Of a stretch of 64,000 nucleotides of DNA, positions 7,839 to 15,670 are shown one piece after another. How positions within the stretch are numbered: position 1 is the stretch's first letter; every line of letters begins with the position of its first letter. Made by a program: the position numbers and the translations under genes. The DNA comes from JARRPM01 sp963765545 (lineage in GTDB: Bacteria > Pseudomonadota > Gammaproteobacteria > Pseudomonadales > Halieaceae). Under the pieces are notes generated by a model. That model saw nothing but the letters and a program-made list of their open reading frames with translations, ran no database searches and was not told the origin of the DNA. The DNA lies in NCBI GenBank assembly GCA_963765545.1, contig CAVXWW010000009.1:766700-830699 (forward strand), read 5' to 3'.

Positions 7839-8363
7839 ATGACTGAGAAACCACGTATACCGCTTGTGGCCCCCGAATTGATGGAGCCTCGTCTGGGCAC
7901 GCTGAATGTCGCGCGCACAGTTGCCCAGAATCCGCCATTGTTGAAAGCTTGGGGTGAGTTCGCCCAGTATATTCTTGGCCCCAAGTTGTCCCTGACACCG
8001 CGCCAGCGGGAGCTGGCGATTTTGCGGGTCGGTTGGAATCAGCGTGCCGATTACGAGTGGGCGCATCATGTTGAGATAGCCAAAGGTATCGGGATGACCG
8101 ATCAGGATATACTGGCAGTTCAAGAAACTCCGGGGTCATGCCAACTGAATGACTTGGAGTGCCACATTCTGCAGGCTGCAGACGACATCCATTCCGCCAT
8201 GGAAATATCCAGTGCAACCTGGGCTGCTCTAGCTGCCGATTTCTCTCACCAGCAGATGCTCGATCTCGTTTTCACGATTGGTCAATACACCATGGTCTGT
8301 ATTGCCCTGAACAGTATCAAGGTGCCCCTGGAAGAAGGTTTCACTGGGTTGCCCGATGCATGA
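7839..8363 (+). CDS. Carboxymuconolactone decarboxylase/AhpD-like family protein
   Basis: The 174-residue protein carries the CMD core over about residues 45-110: LTPRQRELAILRVGWNQRAD, YEWAHHVEIAKGIGMTDQDI. The redox CxxC of AhpD members is absent, so a peroxidase-reductant role is unlikely; other members act as small decarboxylases or hydrolases. I chose the ATG at 7839 because AAGAGGAG ends 10 bases before it; the reading frame from 7818 starts inside that ribosome site. The gene is framed by an inverted pair of a 21-nt repeat (7751-7771 and 8369-8389), the second only 5 bp after the stop. Confidence 0.85.
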   Translation: MTEKPRIPLVAPELMEPRLGTLNVARTVAQNPPLLKAWGEFAQYILGPKLSLTPRQRELAILRVGWNQRADYEWAHHVEIAKGIGMTDQDILAVQETPGSCQLNDLECHILQAADDIHSAMEISSATWAALAADFSHQQMLDLVFTIGQYTMVCIALNSIKVPLEEGFTGLPDA

Positions 8364-8368
8364 ATACT

Positions 8369-8389
8369 GGTGCTAATGTAATGAACCAT
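8369..8389 (+). repeat. 21-nt dispersed motif, copy 2
   Basis: GGTGCTAATGTAATGAACCA plus T lies 5 bp after the stop of the 7839 gene. It is inverted relative to 7751-7771, giving a 639-bp unit with one gene inside. Confidence 0.6.
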
Positions 8390-8990
8390 CCCCATCCACG
8401 CCGCTACCCCGGTGTGGTCCTACCGACTAGATTCAGTCCGCAGGGCCCAAACCTCGGATGGGAGGTCGACACGACTACTATTAGCATACTGGGCATTGAG
8501 AGCGCCAGGTCCACCTTTCAGCTCCACGGCGCCGATATTTCTGCTAAAGCCCTCATAGCCAACCCCCTGGCGACACTGTCTAAAGATTTCAGCCAGCCTG
8601 AGTCGAAAGTTGCTCCCTTGGATGCGTATTGAGGTATGCGTAAGGTCGTTCAACGTGGCGCTTATAAGAACGCTCCGCGGAATCTGCGGCAAGATCCTTT
8701 GCCAGAGCGGGTGCGAAAGGGGGCATGCCGGGGGGTAAAACTTCAGTTACACCCGACGGACCTGTCGCACTCGACGTTGATGATTGGGTGGCGGGACTGG
8801 GGAAACATATTTGCCTTGTATAACAGGGCCAACCCGCTGCCGAAGGTTACAATCTGCCATGCGCTGTTCTAACTCACACCTAGTGGCTACGTGAATAGCT
8901 TTGTCTTGAGCCTATTGCCTGAATTGGGCACGATGGGTTCTAAACGGGGGGGAGCCGGGGTGACTTGCTCCTCTACCAACTCCAGGCACA
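8390..8990. other. Unassigned 600-bp stretch
   Basis: I see no recognisable gene. Short open frames lack family resemblance and ribosome sites. Around 8735-8775, a block (AAAACTTCAGTTACACCCGACGGACCTG) loosely matches sequences near 10345 and 13945, so this may be old IS debris. Confidence 0.4.
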
Positions 8991-9130
8991 GGCTTGCGCG
9001 GGCGCTGGTCAGCGGTTTTCTAATGGGCCAAGTTACATCCAAACTTAGCCAGTCATCCCCAGCATTTGTGATGACGACAACGTGCCCAGAGTAGAAATAT
9101 GGTCATGGATAGAGTTTTTGGTAGGGACAG
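8991..9130 (+). mobile_element. Right-end remnant of a group A rve-type IS
   Basis: These 140 bp are nearly identical to 17917-18056, the right end of the group A element, and end with the same terminal GTTTTTGGTAGGGACAG. Only the non-coding right end is present. The base after the terminus begins the 912-bp block duplicated from 28411, so the IS end marks the duplication breakpoint exactly. Confidence 0.8.
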
Positions 9131-9424
9131 CTCCGCACTGCCACCATCACCGCGGCGGAGTTCGCCGGCGCGCGAGCCACACACGGCACCATTGCACCCG
9201 GCAATGTTGCGGATCTGGTGCTGCTGGAGGCCGACCCCCTGGCCGACATCGCCCATACGAGGCGGATCGCCGGGGTGTTTATCGTCGGCCACCACCACGA
9301 CGCACGGTCACTGCAGGCGCTGCGGAAGTTCGCGGGCGCGCAGGCCTCAAGCGTGAGTGCCAATCTGCGGCTTTTGTGGGATATGTTGGCCAGCCCGTTG
9401 ATGCGACGCCAGCTGGCCGACTGA
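9131..9424 (+). pseudogene. Amidohydrolase, 3' fragment
   Basis: The last 97 codons of the amidohydrolase encoded in full at 27136-28704 (from ..LRTATITAAEFAGARATHG to the terminal MRRQLAD) are present in frame. No start codon, promoter or metal-binding N-terminal domain is present. The 5' side is cut exactly at an IS end, so it is non-functional. Confidence 0.9.
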
Positions 9425-9477
9425 GATGCTAAGAGTTTTTATGCCGGGAATATGGCACGATCGACTTTAACGGCCTG

Positions 9478-9849
9478 TCAGCTGGACTCGTCATTCGTTT
9501 TCATATGGATAAAGTACACGGTTGTGCCTACACCGGCCAAAAACAAAACGAACGATGTTATGCCGGCAAACACCGGCGCAGCCACGCCAACGTCACGGGA
9601 GGCCAGAATAGTAACTAACAGGGCGTTATTTTCTGCAAGGTAGATACTTAACGCTGTCACGGCCAAAGAAGCGAGCAGATATAACATAGTCACCAGCCCT
9701 CGCATCAATCCAGTGAGGAGGTTTCTTCCGGCGAATACAGCCACAATCGTAGCAAACGTGATTGTAAGCCAGGTTTGAAACTGGATTACAATGGCCTCTT
9801 CGTTGATTCGAATCAGTTCCAGAATTTCTGCGACGGTAAGCTCTTCCAT
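9478..9849 (-). CDS. Small membrane protein, 123 aa (copy 1 of 2)
   Basis: The product has an amphipathic, acidic N-terminus (MEELTVAEILELIRINEEAI) followed by three predicted membrane helices: TWLTITFATIVAVFAG, LVTMLYLLASLAVTALSIYL and GVAAPVFAGITSFVLFLAGV. It ends in a short polar tail (MKTNDESS). An identical copy lies at 28758-29129 within the same duplicated block. No family was recognised. Both copies converge on the amidohydrolase 3' end. The gene appears intact here, with its upstream region included in the duplication up to 10042. Confidence 0.7.
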   Translation of the reverse strand: MEELTVAEILELIRINEEAIVIQFQTWLTITFATIVAVFAGRNLLTGLMRGLVTMLYLLASLAVTALSIYLAENNALLVTILASRDVGVAAPVFAGITSFVLFLAGVGTTVYFIHMKTNDESS

Positions 9850-10042
9850 CAGTCACCTGATAAGCGGTTATTCTGCGTGCCGAACACGCACGGCACTGAC
9901 AAGCCCAATGGGCTTGGCGTTAGTTGCTTTCAACTCGTTACGGCCAGAGTTTACATTAGTTTTTATTTACAGGTGGATGCCAATGCCCAAAAAAAGCATA
10001 AGCGTCCAGTAACATTCTCCAGCCTAGCAGAGAAGCCCGCCA

Positions 10043-10481
10043 TTAGGCGAAAGCGGTAATAGCCTAATTGTGGTTTCAGGCTAAAAACGGACATGACGTT
10101 ATTACCGGAGCTGGCACAAACTTGCTATCGCCATGGTCGAAAATGCATCCAAATCCTGTCCGCTTTCGGGACCATTCGAGACATCCATTTCTCCAATTTC
10201 CACAGGCTAGTCACGTATTCCAAACGAATCCATCACCCAATCCACGGCCATCCTGCCACCCCAGGCGCTTTAAGCAATCCCCTCAAAATTCACGCGCAAC
10301 TCTGTAACAGAGCTTCAAAAAAGTATGGGCCCTTGGTGGGGGGAAAGCTCCGGATATACCCGTCGGACCTGACGAGTCGACGCCAGTCGCTGCGCTGCGA
10401 CGTCTCATGATTGTGCAGATCGCCCCGAAGTCGACTACTCTGTTTGCAGTAAGCTGATTATCCGACATAGGAGATCCGTAA
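10043..10481. other. Unassigned intergenic stretch
   Basis: No convincing gene is seen. The sequence around 10345-10385 (AAGCTCCGGATATACCCGTCGG) has a close relative at 13940-13965 beside the IS110 element, suggesting IS-associated debris. The last 30 bases carry the ribosome site of the DUF1330 gene. Confidence 0.4.
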
Positions 10482-10811
10482 ATGTCACAGCCTGGATACC
10501 TGATTGCACAGATCAACGTAAAGGATTACCCGCAATATATAGATGAGTACGGGCTTCCCGTGTTCGCTCTAGGATCTGAACACGGTGCCGAGTTTCTGGT
10601 GGCAACGCCGGACGCCAAAACACTGGAGGGTGAGTGGTCAGGTAATTGGACTGTCGTTATCCGATTTCCTACAGCAGAGTCTGCGCATACCTTCTACAAT
10701 TCCGCCGAGTATGTCCCGCTGCGAGATGCACGAATGAATAAGCTTTCGAACGGTGGAAATTTGGTTATAGCTGAGGGATTCGATTCGAGTGTTATCCCGG
10801 CAGTAGCTTGA
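10482..10811 (+). CDS. DUF1330-family protein
   Basis: The 109-residue protein matches the small ferredoxin-like alpha/beta fold of DUF1330: GYLIAQINVKDYPQYIDEY.., GAEFLVATPDAKTLEGEW, TVVIRFPTAESAHTFYNSAE, YVPLRDARMN. No catalytic residues are established for the family. TAGGAGAT lies about 8 bases before the ATG. It is an isolated gene between the 912-bp duplication and IS110 debris, with intact length. Confidence 0.85.
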   Translation: MSQPGYLIAQINVKDYPQYIDEYGLPVFALGSEHGAEFLVATPDAKTLEGEWSGNWTVVIRFPTAESAHTFYNSAEYVPLRDARMNKLSNGGNLVIAEGFDSSVIPAVA

Positions 10812-10935
10812 AGCGTACTACGATGGTGAACTGTGCTTGGGCGTCGAAGGCTGGGCTGATGATGTTCCTGGGGAAATTAGTTTAGCGGGGAGGCGAGAGT
10901 ATTTGTGCGTAGCGCGTGATCTGCCTGTCCCTGGC

Positions 10936-11232
10936 GATGCACTGCGCTTTGCTGCATAGATAATACGGACCATATCCATAAAGCTGCGCAGATTGATCGC
11001 TTGACGATACACACGGTTTACCGTGCCGCCTGAAAGGCCGATGCGAATTCCAGAACCCACGAGTTCGACGTGGCGATAGGTCCGGGCGGTGCGGATCCTC
11101 TCATGGCCCGGTGGTACGACCACCACACACAAAGGCCGGGTACACGAATGCAGCCGATTCCGTCAGATCACATCAGCCATGTGGCAGCCAGGAGAAAAAG
11201 AATGATCTAATCTCAGTTGACAGAGGAGTCCA
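10936..11232 (+). mobile_element. IS110-family 3' end, truncated copy
   Basis: On the plus strand this begins with the last codons of the IS110 transposase (DALRFAA-stop) and continues through about 270 bp of its 3' non-coding region to AGGAGTCCAT. It is a close match, in inverted orientation, to the 3' region of the complete IS110 copy (12719 down to 12419). The transposase body is missing. The terminus abuts the left end of the group B IS at 11233. Confidence 0.75.
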
Positions 11233-12418
11233 TACACGAATTCGCATTTCAAGCCGCTACTGGTAGCTGAAACAGACCTCGACAATGCTTTTTCCATCGG
11301 TAGCAGTTCAGGCTGACGATATTTTCGCCGTCTGATTCAACCGAAGTATCACCATCCCTACTCGCGTGGCACCGGTGCTCGTTATAGTAGCGCTGGTAAT
11401 TGTGGAGCTTTTCCTCCAGGTCGGTCTTGGTCCAGAAGAAGGTCTGATCCAATAGCTCTCGACGAACACTCCCAATCAAACGTTCCACAAATGGATGCGA
11501 CATCGGAACATGGGGCAGTGACTTGATCTCCTCGATCTCGAGTATCCGCAAATTCGCTTTCCATCGGTGGTATTGAAACAGCGGATCATTGTCTGAACTC
11601 ACGCGCTGAGGCCAATTCTGGCCCGACGCTGCATCGTTGAACATTCGGCAGAGGCACAGGCCATCCACATTCCCTGCGTGAACTGCGAAGCCGATGATTC
11701 TACGGGTTTACTGATCCATGACTATCATGACCCAATGGGTCTTCAAGGTAATGGATTCGGCACGAAACAGATCGACGCTCCACAGACTGTCCTTTGCGTG
11801 ACCGAGTGTAGTGAGCCAAGAAGATCCATTATTAGTGGGATCTGGTTTGTAGTGAATGGCCAGTACGCGCCGGACGGTGTCTTTATCCAGGCCGAGGCTG
11901 AAAGCCAAATTGATTTGCTGGGCAATGCGAGGACAGCCATATCGGGGATTTCGCTGTTTCATTTCAACAATGGCTTGGATGACTTCCTTTGGTGGCCCTT
12001 CGGTCCAGGCTTCCTGTCACCGCGTGGTGAATACAGAAGGCGATACTTTCGCTTCTTTAGCGCATTGTGGAAATGGAGCAGGGTAGAGGGCTTGATGATG
12101 ATTGCTGACCTGACCAGCCGTCGTGGGTCCAGGAAGAGTGATAGAAAACCGAGAACAGTGCGATCCAGTGTGGATAGATTCGGTGCTCGCTGTCGGGACC
12201 TGCTGTAAATAATCAGTTGCTGCTTGAGAAGAAGGTTTTCGGCAATGACTGAACGGCTACCACCTGGCCGAATCAGCTTGGCGATCGTTGTGAGCAGGTG
12301 AAACAGCAAGTAAATGATGTCTTTCATGCCGACGGAGGGTAGAAAAGTTCCCAGCGGGCAGCAACTATCAAGTCTCTGATATCATTGATAAATTAGAAAT
12401 TCGTGTATGGACTCCTCC
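11233..12418 (-). mobile_element. Group B rve-type IS, full length, with IS110 ends at both termini
   Basis: The element is bounded by inverted ends ACACGAATT at the left and AATTCGTGT at the right, and holds a transposase on the minus strand. Each terminus is directly joined to an IS110 3' end reading GGAGTCCAT, in opposite orientations. Remnants of the same IS family are at 1-107, 6635-6685 and 32026-32450. Confidence 0.7.
11249..12327 (-). pseudogene. Group B integrase-core transposase, frameshifted
   Basis: Three frames carry successive parts. Residues MKDIIYLLFHLLTTIAKLIR..KLRKYRLLYSPRGD-like N-terminus run from 12327. The middle, VEMKQRNPRYGCPRIAQQIN..WSVDLFRAESI, lies at about 11995-11708. 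The C-terminus, SSDNDPLFQYHRW..HPFVERLIGSVRRELLDQ..NEHRCH, ends at 11249. The DDE integrase core is recognisable (VDLFR, SSDND, VERLIGSVRRE). At least two frameshifts, near 11995 and 11690, break it. The family resembles the IS481/IS3-type rve transposases; I did not place it more finely. Confidence 0.75.
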
Positions 12419-12680
12419 GTCAACTGAGCTAATTCATCTTCTTTTCTCCTAGCTGTCACATGGTTGATTCGGTCTGACGGAATCGGCTGCATCCGTGTAT
12501 CCGGCCTTTGTTAGTGGTGGTCGTACCACCGGGCCATGAGAGGATCCGCACCGCCCGGACCTATCGCCACGTCGAACTCGAGAGTTCGGGAATTCCTATC
12601 GGCCTTTCAGGCGGCACGGGTAACCGTGTGTATCGTCAAGCGATCAATCTGCGCAGCTTCGCGGAAGGGGTCCGTACTAT
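12419..12680 (-). ncRNA. Candidate bridge/seek RNA region of the IS110 element
   Basis: This is the 3' non-coding region of the transposase gene. It is conserved in the truncated second copy (10957-11232), with changes clustered in short blocks and strong hairpins such as GAACTC-TC-GAGTTC. IS110-family elements make a structured guide RNA from a flanking non-coding region, on the 3' side in the IS1111 subgroup. The RNA boundaries and guide loops are not determined here; the assignment is inference from family knowledge and conservation. Confidence 0.4.
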
Positions 12681-13721
12681 CTATGCAGCAAAGCGCAGTG
12701 CATCGTTGCCGTTAAATGCTTCATGCTTTGTCCACACTGCCCATATGATGCGCGCCATCTTATTCGCCAGAGCTACAGTGGCCTTGTTGTGACCGACCCT
12801 GGCCTGAGTGCTCACTGCCCAGGTTTCCAGCCGTGTAAGCTCTTTGCCGTTCGCTTGCTTACGTCGTGCTGCCATCAACGCGGCCCGAGCGCCATGAATA
12901 AGCATGGTGCGCAAGTAGCGGTCACCTTGCCTGGTGATTCTGCCAAGTCGCCGGTTTTGCCCAGAGCTATTCTCTCTACAGGTAAGCCCGAGCCAGGAGG
13001 CAAAAGAACGACCCCGTTTGAACGTGTGAATATTGGATACGCGTGCCACAAATGCGGTGGCTATAGTGACCCCAATACCCTGAATGCCCAGCAGGGTCTG
13101 CACGTTCGGGTTGGTATCGGCGTAGGCTGCCAGAGCCTGGTCCACGCGCTTCAATCGTAGCTCTAACTCGGTAATTTCCTGGATGAGATCCAGTAGGGTT
13201 GGCTGTATCAGCATTGGTGCTTGTTCTGTAGCCAGTGTCAGCTTCCTGGGGATGCCCCTGACTCCCACTGGGGTAGAGATACCGAATTCAGCCAGCAGCG
13301 CCCTGGCTTCACAGATTCTGGCTACTCGGGCTCGTTTCCACTGTTCACGAATTCGATGTACGCCCTGAAGTGCTTGCAGTTCTTCGGGTTTGGTTGGTAT
13401 AGGGTGCAGGCTTTTATCGTTATCGGCGAGGACCAGGGCATCTGCATCGGCGGCATCTGTTTTTGTGCGCCGGACGTAGGCTTTAACGTAATTCGCGTGC
13501 AGTAACTTGACCTCATGACCCAGTGACAGGGCTGTTCTGGCCCAGTAGTGGGAAGTGCCGCAGGCCTCCATGACCAGGCGAACGGGCTCATTCTGTGTTA
13601 GAAATCGATGAAATTGGGCTCGGCTGAGTCGCTTTCGATCAACAACATGATGCTGTGCATCGGCTACAGATAACTGAAATACCGACTTGGATAGATCAAC
13701 ACCTACGATGGAAACAGACAT
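12681..13721 (-). CDS. IS110-family transposase (DEDD, with Tnp20-type C-terminus)
   Basis: The 346-residue recombinase starts MSVSIVGVDLSKSVFQLSVA, with the first acidic residue of the DEDD RuvC-like domain in GVDLSK. It continues with LVMEACGTSHYWARTALSLG, LLHANYVKAYVRRTKTDAAD and ADALV, carrying the remaining acidic residues. The C-terminal domain has the pattern LLGIQGIGVTIATAFVARV.. FASWLGLT..ENSSGQNRRLGRITRQGDRYL with the catalytic-type Ser. I chose the ATG at 13721 because the upstream extension lies in the IS end. The frame is open and of normal length, so it may be active. It would act on the element's ends guided by a bridge RNA. Confidence 0.9.
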   Translation of the reverse strand: MSVSIVGVDLSKSVFQLSVADAQHHVVDRKRLSRAQFHRFLTQNEPVRLVMEACGTSHYWARTALSLGHEVKLLHANYVKAYVRRTKTDAADADALVLADNDKSLHPIPTKPEELQALQGVHRIREQWKRARVARICEARALLAEFGISTPVGVRGIPRKLTLATEQAPMLIQPTLLDLIQEITELELRLKRVDQALAAYADTNPNVQTLLGIQGIGVTIATAFVARVSNIHTFKRGRSFASWLGLTCRENSSGQNRRLGRITRQGDRYLRTMLIHGARAALMAARRKQANGKELTRLETWAVSTQARVGHNKATVALANKMARIIWAVWTKHEAFNGNDALRFAA

Positions 13722-13917
13722 AGCAAGTACTCCTCTACAGTGAATGGGCTGGAACAGATGCCCATTCAAAGGGTAGATCAGCTAAGAGGAGTCCATCCTA
13801 TCGCCACCCACACCTACGATGGAAACAGACATAGCAAGTACTCCTCTACAGTGAATGGGCCAAAAAAATCATCCATTCAAAGGGTAGATCACCGTTAAGG
13901 AGTCCATCCTATCGCCA
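13700..13917 (-). repeat. Tandem duplication of the IS110 left end
   Basis: Unit 1 (13700-13806) and unit 2 (13811-13917) are about 107 bp each, at a 111-bp offset. They share the transposase start region, the segment around CATAGCAAGTACTCC and the end AGGAGTCCATCCTATCGCC. Differences are concentrated in one patch (CTGGAACAGATGCC against CAAAAAAATCATCC). Only unit 1 is connected to the full transposase. Confidence 0.85.
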
Positions 13918-14373
13918 TGAACAGGTACCGGGGGCGGTAGATAAAACTCCGGATATACCCGTCGATTGCGCCCAGTTGTTTTGTGGTTGCTGGGGAGGGT
14001 GCTAGTGAGTATGACCGGAGTGGTCGATGCTCAAAACTGATTGACTGCTTTTGTAAAGTACGAATCCGCCATAGACATGATAGCCATCCTTCATCGATCG
14101 CGAAAAATAGTCAATACAATCAACGCGATCGAATATTCAAGAGGGGCACCCCTTTTGGACCTGTTTCTGTCAGGAAAATTTACAATTTGCAGGTGCAGGT
14201 TCACCACAAATCTGGCTAACGCACTAATGTCTATACCTAAATAAATTTTGGTCCGGTAATTGCACGTTATTTGGGTCGGGGATCAAGAGCCCTTTCGATA
14301 ACATGAATTCAGCCGTCGGACAGGGATGTATGAATGATTACGATTCAGCCAAACCCAATGAAGGAATTAGACT
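13918..14373. other. Unassigned intergenic stretch upstream of the beta-propeller gene
   Basis: No recognisable gene is seen. A block at about 13936-13965 repeats sequence near 10345. The final part (14340-14373) holds GAAGGAATTAG just before the ATG of the next gene, a plausible ribosome site. Confidence 0.4.
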
Positions 14374-15372
14374 ATGAATAAGAACCTATCAACATTGTCA
14401 GCAATCGCATTGATTGCGTTGGCGCTACCGGCCCTATCGGTGAACGCAGCCGACAAACCATTTCCCACACGAGTCCCCACGCTGGATGGAGCGGCATCTG
14501 AAGGGTTTGCCATCGGCAAGGGACCTACCGCCTACAACAGCTCACCCGATGGATCGCTCTACAAGGTAGACCTGCGGTCCGGGAAGGGGGAAGTCCTGGT
14601 CGATATTCAGGACCCGTTCGATTGTTTAAAGCTCGGGATGCGTGTCGATGACCGCACGAACTACCTGTTTGTCGCAGGATGTGTCTATGGCAACGCATTG
14701 GTGTTAGACGCGGACAACGGTGCCATGATAATGCAATACCAGCTCAACAACTCGGGAGAATTCGGGATAGTCAACGACCTGACCATCACCAAGGATGCTG
14801 TGTACTTTACCGATTCCTATCGCCCCGTCTTATACCGACTGCCGCTGTCACGCAATGGCGCAATTCCTCTCGATTCCGGGGCTGCAACCGAGATACCCTT
14901 ACCTCCTGAGTTCACCCTCGACCCGGATAATGATCCCTGTTGCGGTGGCAATGGCATCGTTTCGACGCCCGACGGCAAGACCCTGATCATCGGCCACTCG
15001 AATCTGGCGCGGCTGTACCGTTTTGACACGGCCAGCGGTGATATTGAGCAGATCGCTGTTGATGGGCCGCTGTCGGGTTTTCTCGATGGTATCGCGATGC
15101 GGGGCAAAACGCTGTACATCATGACGCCATACGACTTCCCCGGCCCACCCGTATCCATCGACAAGATCCAGGTCGTGGAATTGGATAAGGGCTATCTGTC
15201 GGGCACGCTCGTTGACGAAATCACCGATCCTGACAACCTGGACGGCGTTGCGAGCGGAGCATTCTTCGGGAATTCGCTGTACGTCAATAACGCGCGGTAC
15301 ACGACTGAGTTTCCGCCACCAGCTGGCACGCCTTTCTGGATCACCAGGTTGAAGCTCAGCCCTGTTAAGTGA
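14374..15372 (+). CDS. Exported SMP-30/NHL-like beta-propeller protein
   Basis: The 332-residue protein has a clear signal peptide (MNKNLSTLSAIALIALALPA..VNA). Repeated blade-like segments follow: GSLYKVDLRSGKGEVLVDI, NYLFVAGCVYGNALVLDADN, IVNDLTITKDAVYFTDSYRP, GNGIVSTPDGKTLIIGHSNL and LYRFDTASGDIEQIAVDGPL. The pattern fits SMP-30/gluconolactonase-like six-bladed propellers, which bind a divalent metal and often hydrolyse lactones; here I can only predict a periplasmic or secreted propeller. Cysteines in CCGGNG are unusual. A good terminator follows, so the gene is a single transcription unit. Confidence 0.8.
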   Translation: MNKNLSTLSAIALIALALPALSVNAADKPFPTRVPTLDGAASEGFAIGKGPTAYNSSPDGSLYKVDLRSGKGEVLVDIQDPFDCLKLGMRVDDRTNYLFVAGCVYGNALVLDADNGAMIMQYQLNNSGEFGIVNDLTITKDAVYFTDSYRPVLYRLPLSRNGAIPLDSGAATEIPLPPEFTLDPDNDPCCGGNGIVSTPDGKTLIIGHSNLARLYRFDTASGDIEQIAVDGPLSGFLDGIAMRGKTLYIMTPYDFPGPPVSIDKIQVVELDKGYLSGTLVDEITDPDNLDGVASGAFFGNSLYVNNARYTTEFPPPAGTPFWITRLKLSPVK

Positions 15373-15416
15373 ACTCGCGAGCAAGTTAACGCTAGCCGAT
15401 CGTCGCAATGAATATG

Positions 15417-15438
15417 CCCCGTCTCGCACGGGGTTTTT
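15417..15438 (+). terminator. Rho-independent terminator
   Basis: A CCCCGT/ACGGGG stem with loop CTCGC is followed by TTTTT, 45 bp after the beta-propeller gene stop. Confidence 0.85.
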
Positions 15439-15440
15439 CT

Positions 15441-15660
15441 AGTATTGGCAACTTAACGGGCCGAAATTGATAAGCTCGGCCCGTGAATATCTATAAACGC
15501 CATTGATTCCCTCCCGACATCATCTCCTACGCCGTACCCAAAGCACTTCGTGGGGCAGGCTCTCTGGCTCTACTATCGCTTCAACCTGAGCCGCCGCGAT
15601 ATTGAAGATCTGCTCGCCGAACGAGGAATCACTGTCACCCGTGAATCAATTCGCCTCTGG
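15441..15660 (+). mobile_element. IS6-family 5' fragment
   Basis: The left inverted repeat (AGTATTGGCAACTTAAC) and the first part of the transposase are present (..IYKRH then a TGA, FPPDIISYA..LWLYYRFNLSRRDIEDL, ending near RESIRLW). The start codon is GTG at about 15483, a nonsense codon follows, and a 28-bp insert breaks the frame at 15537-15564. The rest is lost where the group A IS begins at 15661. Confidence 0.75.
15537..15564 (+). repeat. 28-bp hairpin insert, copy 3
   Basis: Identical in sequence and position to the insert at 203-230 in the other IS6 copy. The two IS6 copies differ at many other positions, so the insert predates their divergence or was exchanged between them. Confidence 0.8.
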
Positions 15661-15670
15661 TTGTCCCTAC

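Larger units (their letters stand above)
9131..10042 (+). repeat. 912-bp duplication, copy 1 (partner 28411-29322)
   Basis: This segment matches 28411-29322 with only a few substitutions seen, for example GTCGGCC here for GCCGGCC near 9284, and AGAGTTTAC for AGAGCTTAC near 9948. It contains the 3' end of the amidohydrolase gene and the convergent 123-aa membrane protein gene. The offset is constant at 19,280 bp. The left boundary is the group A IS right end. Confidence 0.9.
12419..13806 (-). mobile_element. IS110-family element, complete
   Basis: The element runs on the minus strand from its left end (around 13806, with ATGGACTCCTCTT near the edge), through the transposase, to its right end at GGAGTCCAT (12419 side). 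The ATGGACTCC/GGAGTCCAT pair are subterminal inverted repeats. Those, plus a long 3' non-coding region (about 260 bp) and a short 5' one, fit the IS1111-type subgroup. The left end is tandemly duplicated. Confidence 0.75.

Noticed and set aside
7751..8389. Integron-type gene cassette
   Set aside because: The flanking motif lacks the core site features of attC (no GTTRRRY core or imperfect hairpin), and no integrase gene is near.
13700..13917. CRISPR-like repeat
   Set aside because: Only two units of about 107 bp, containing IS110 end and start codons; no spacer structure.
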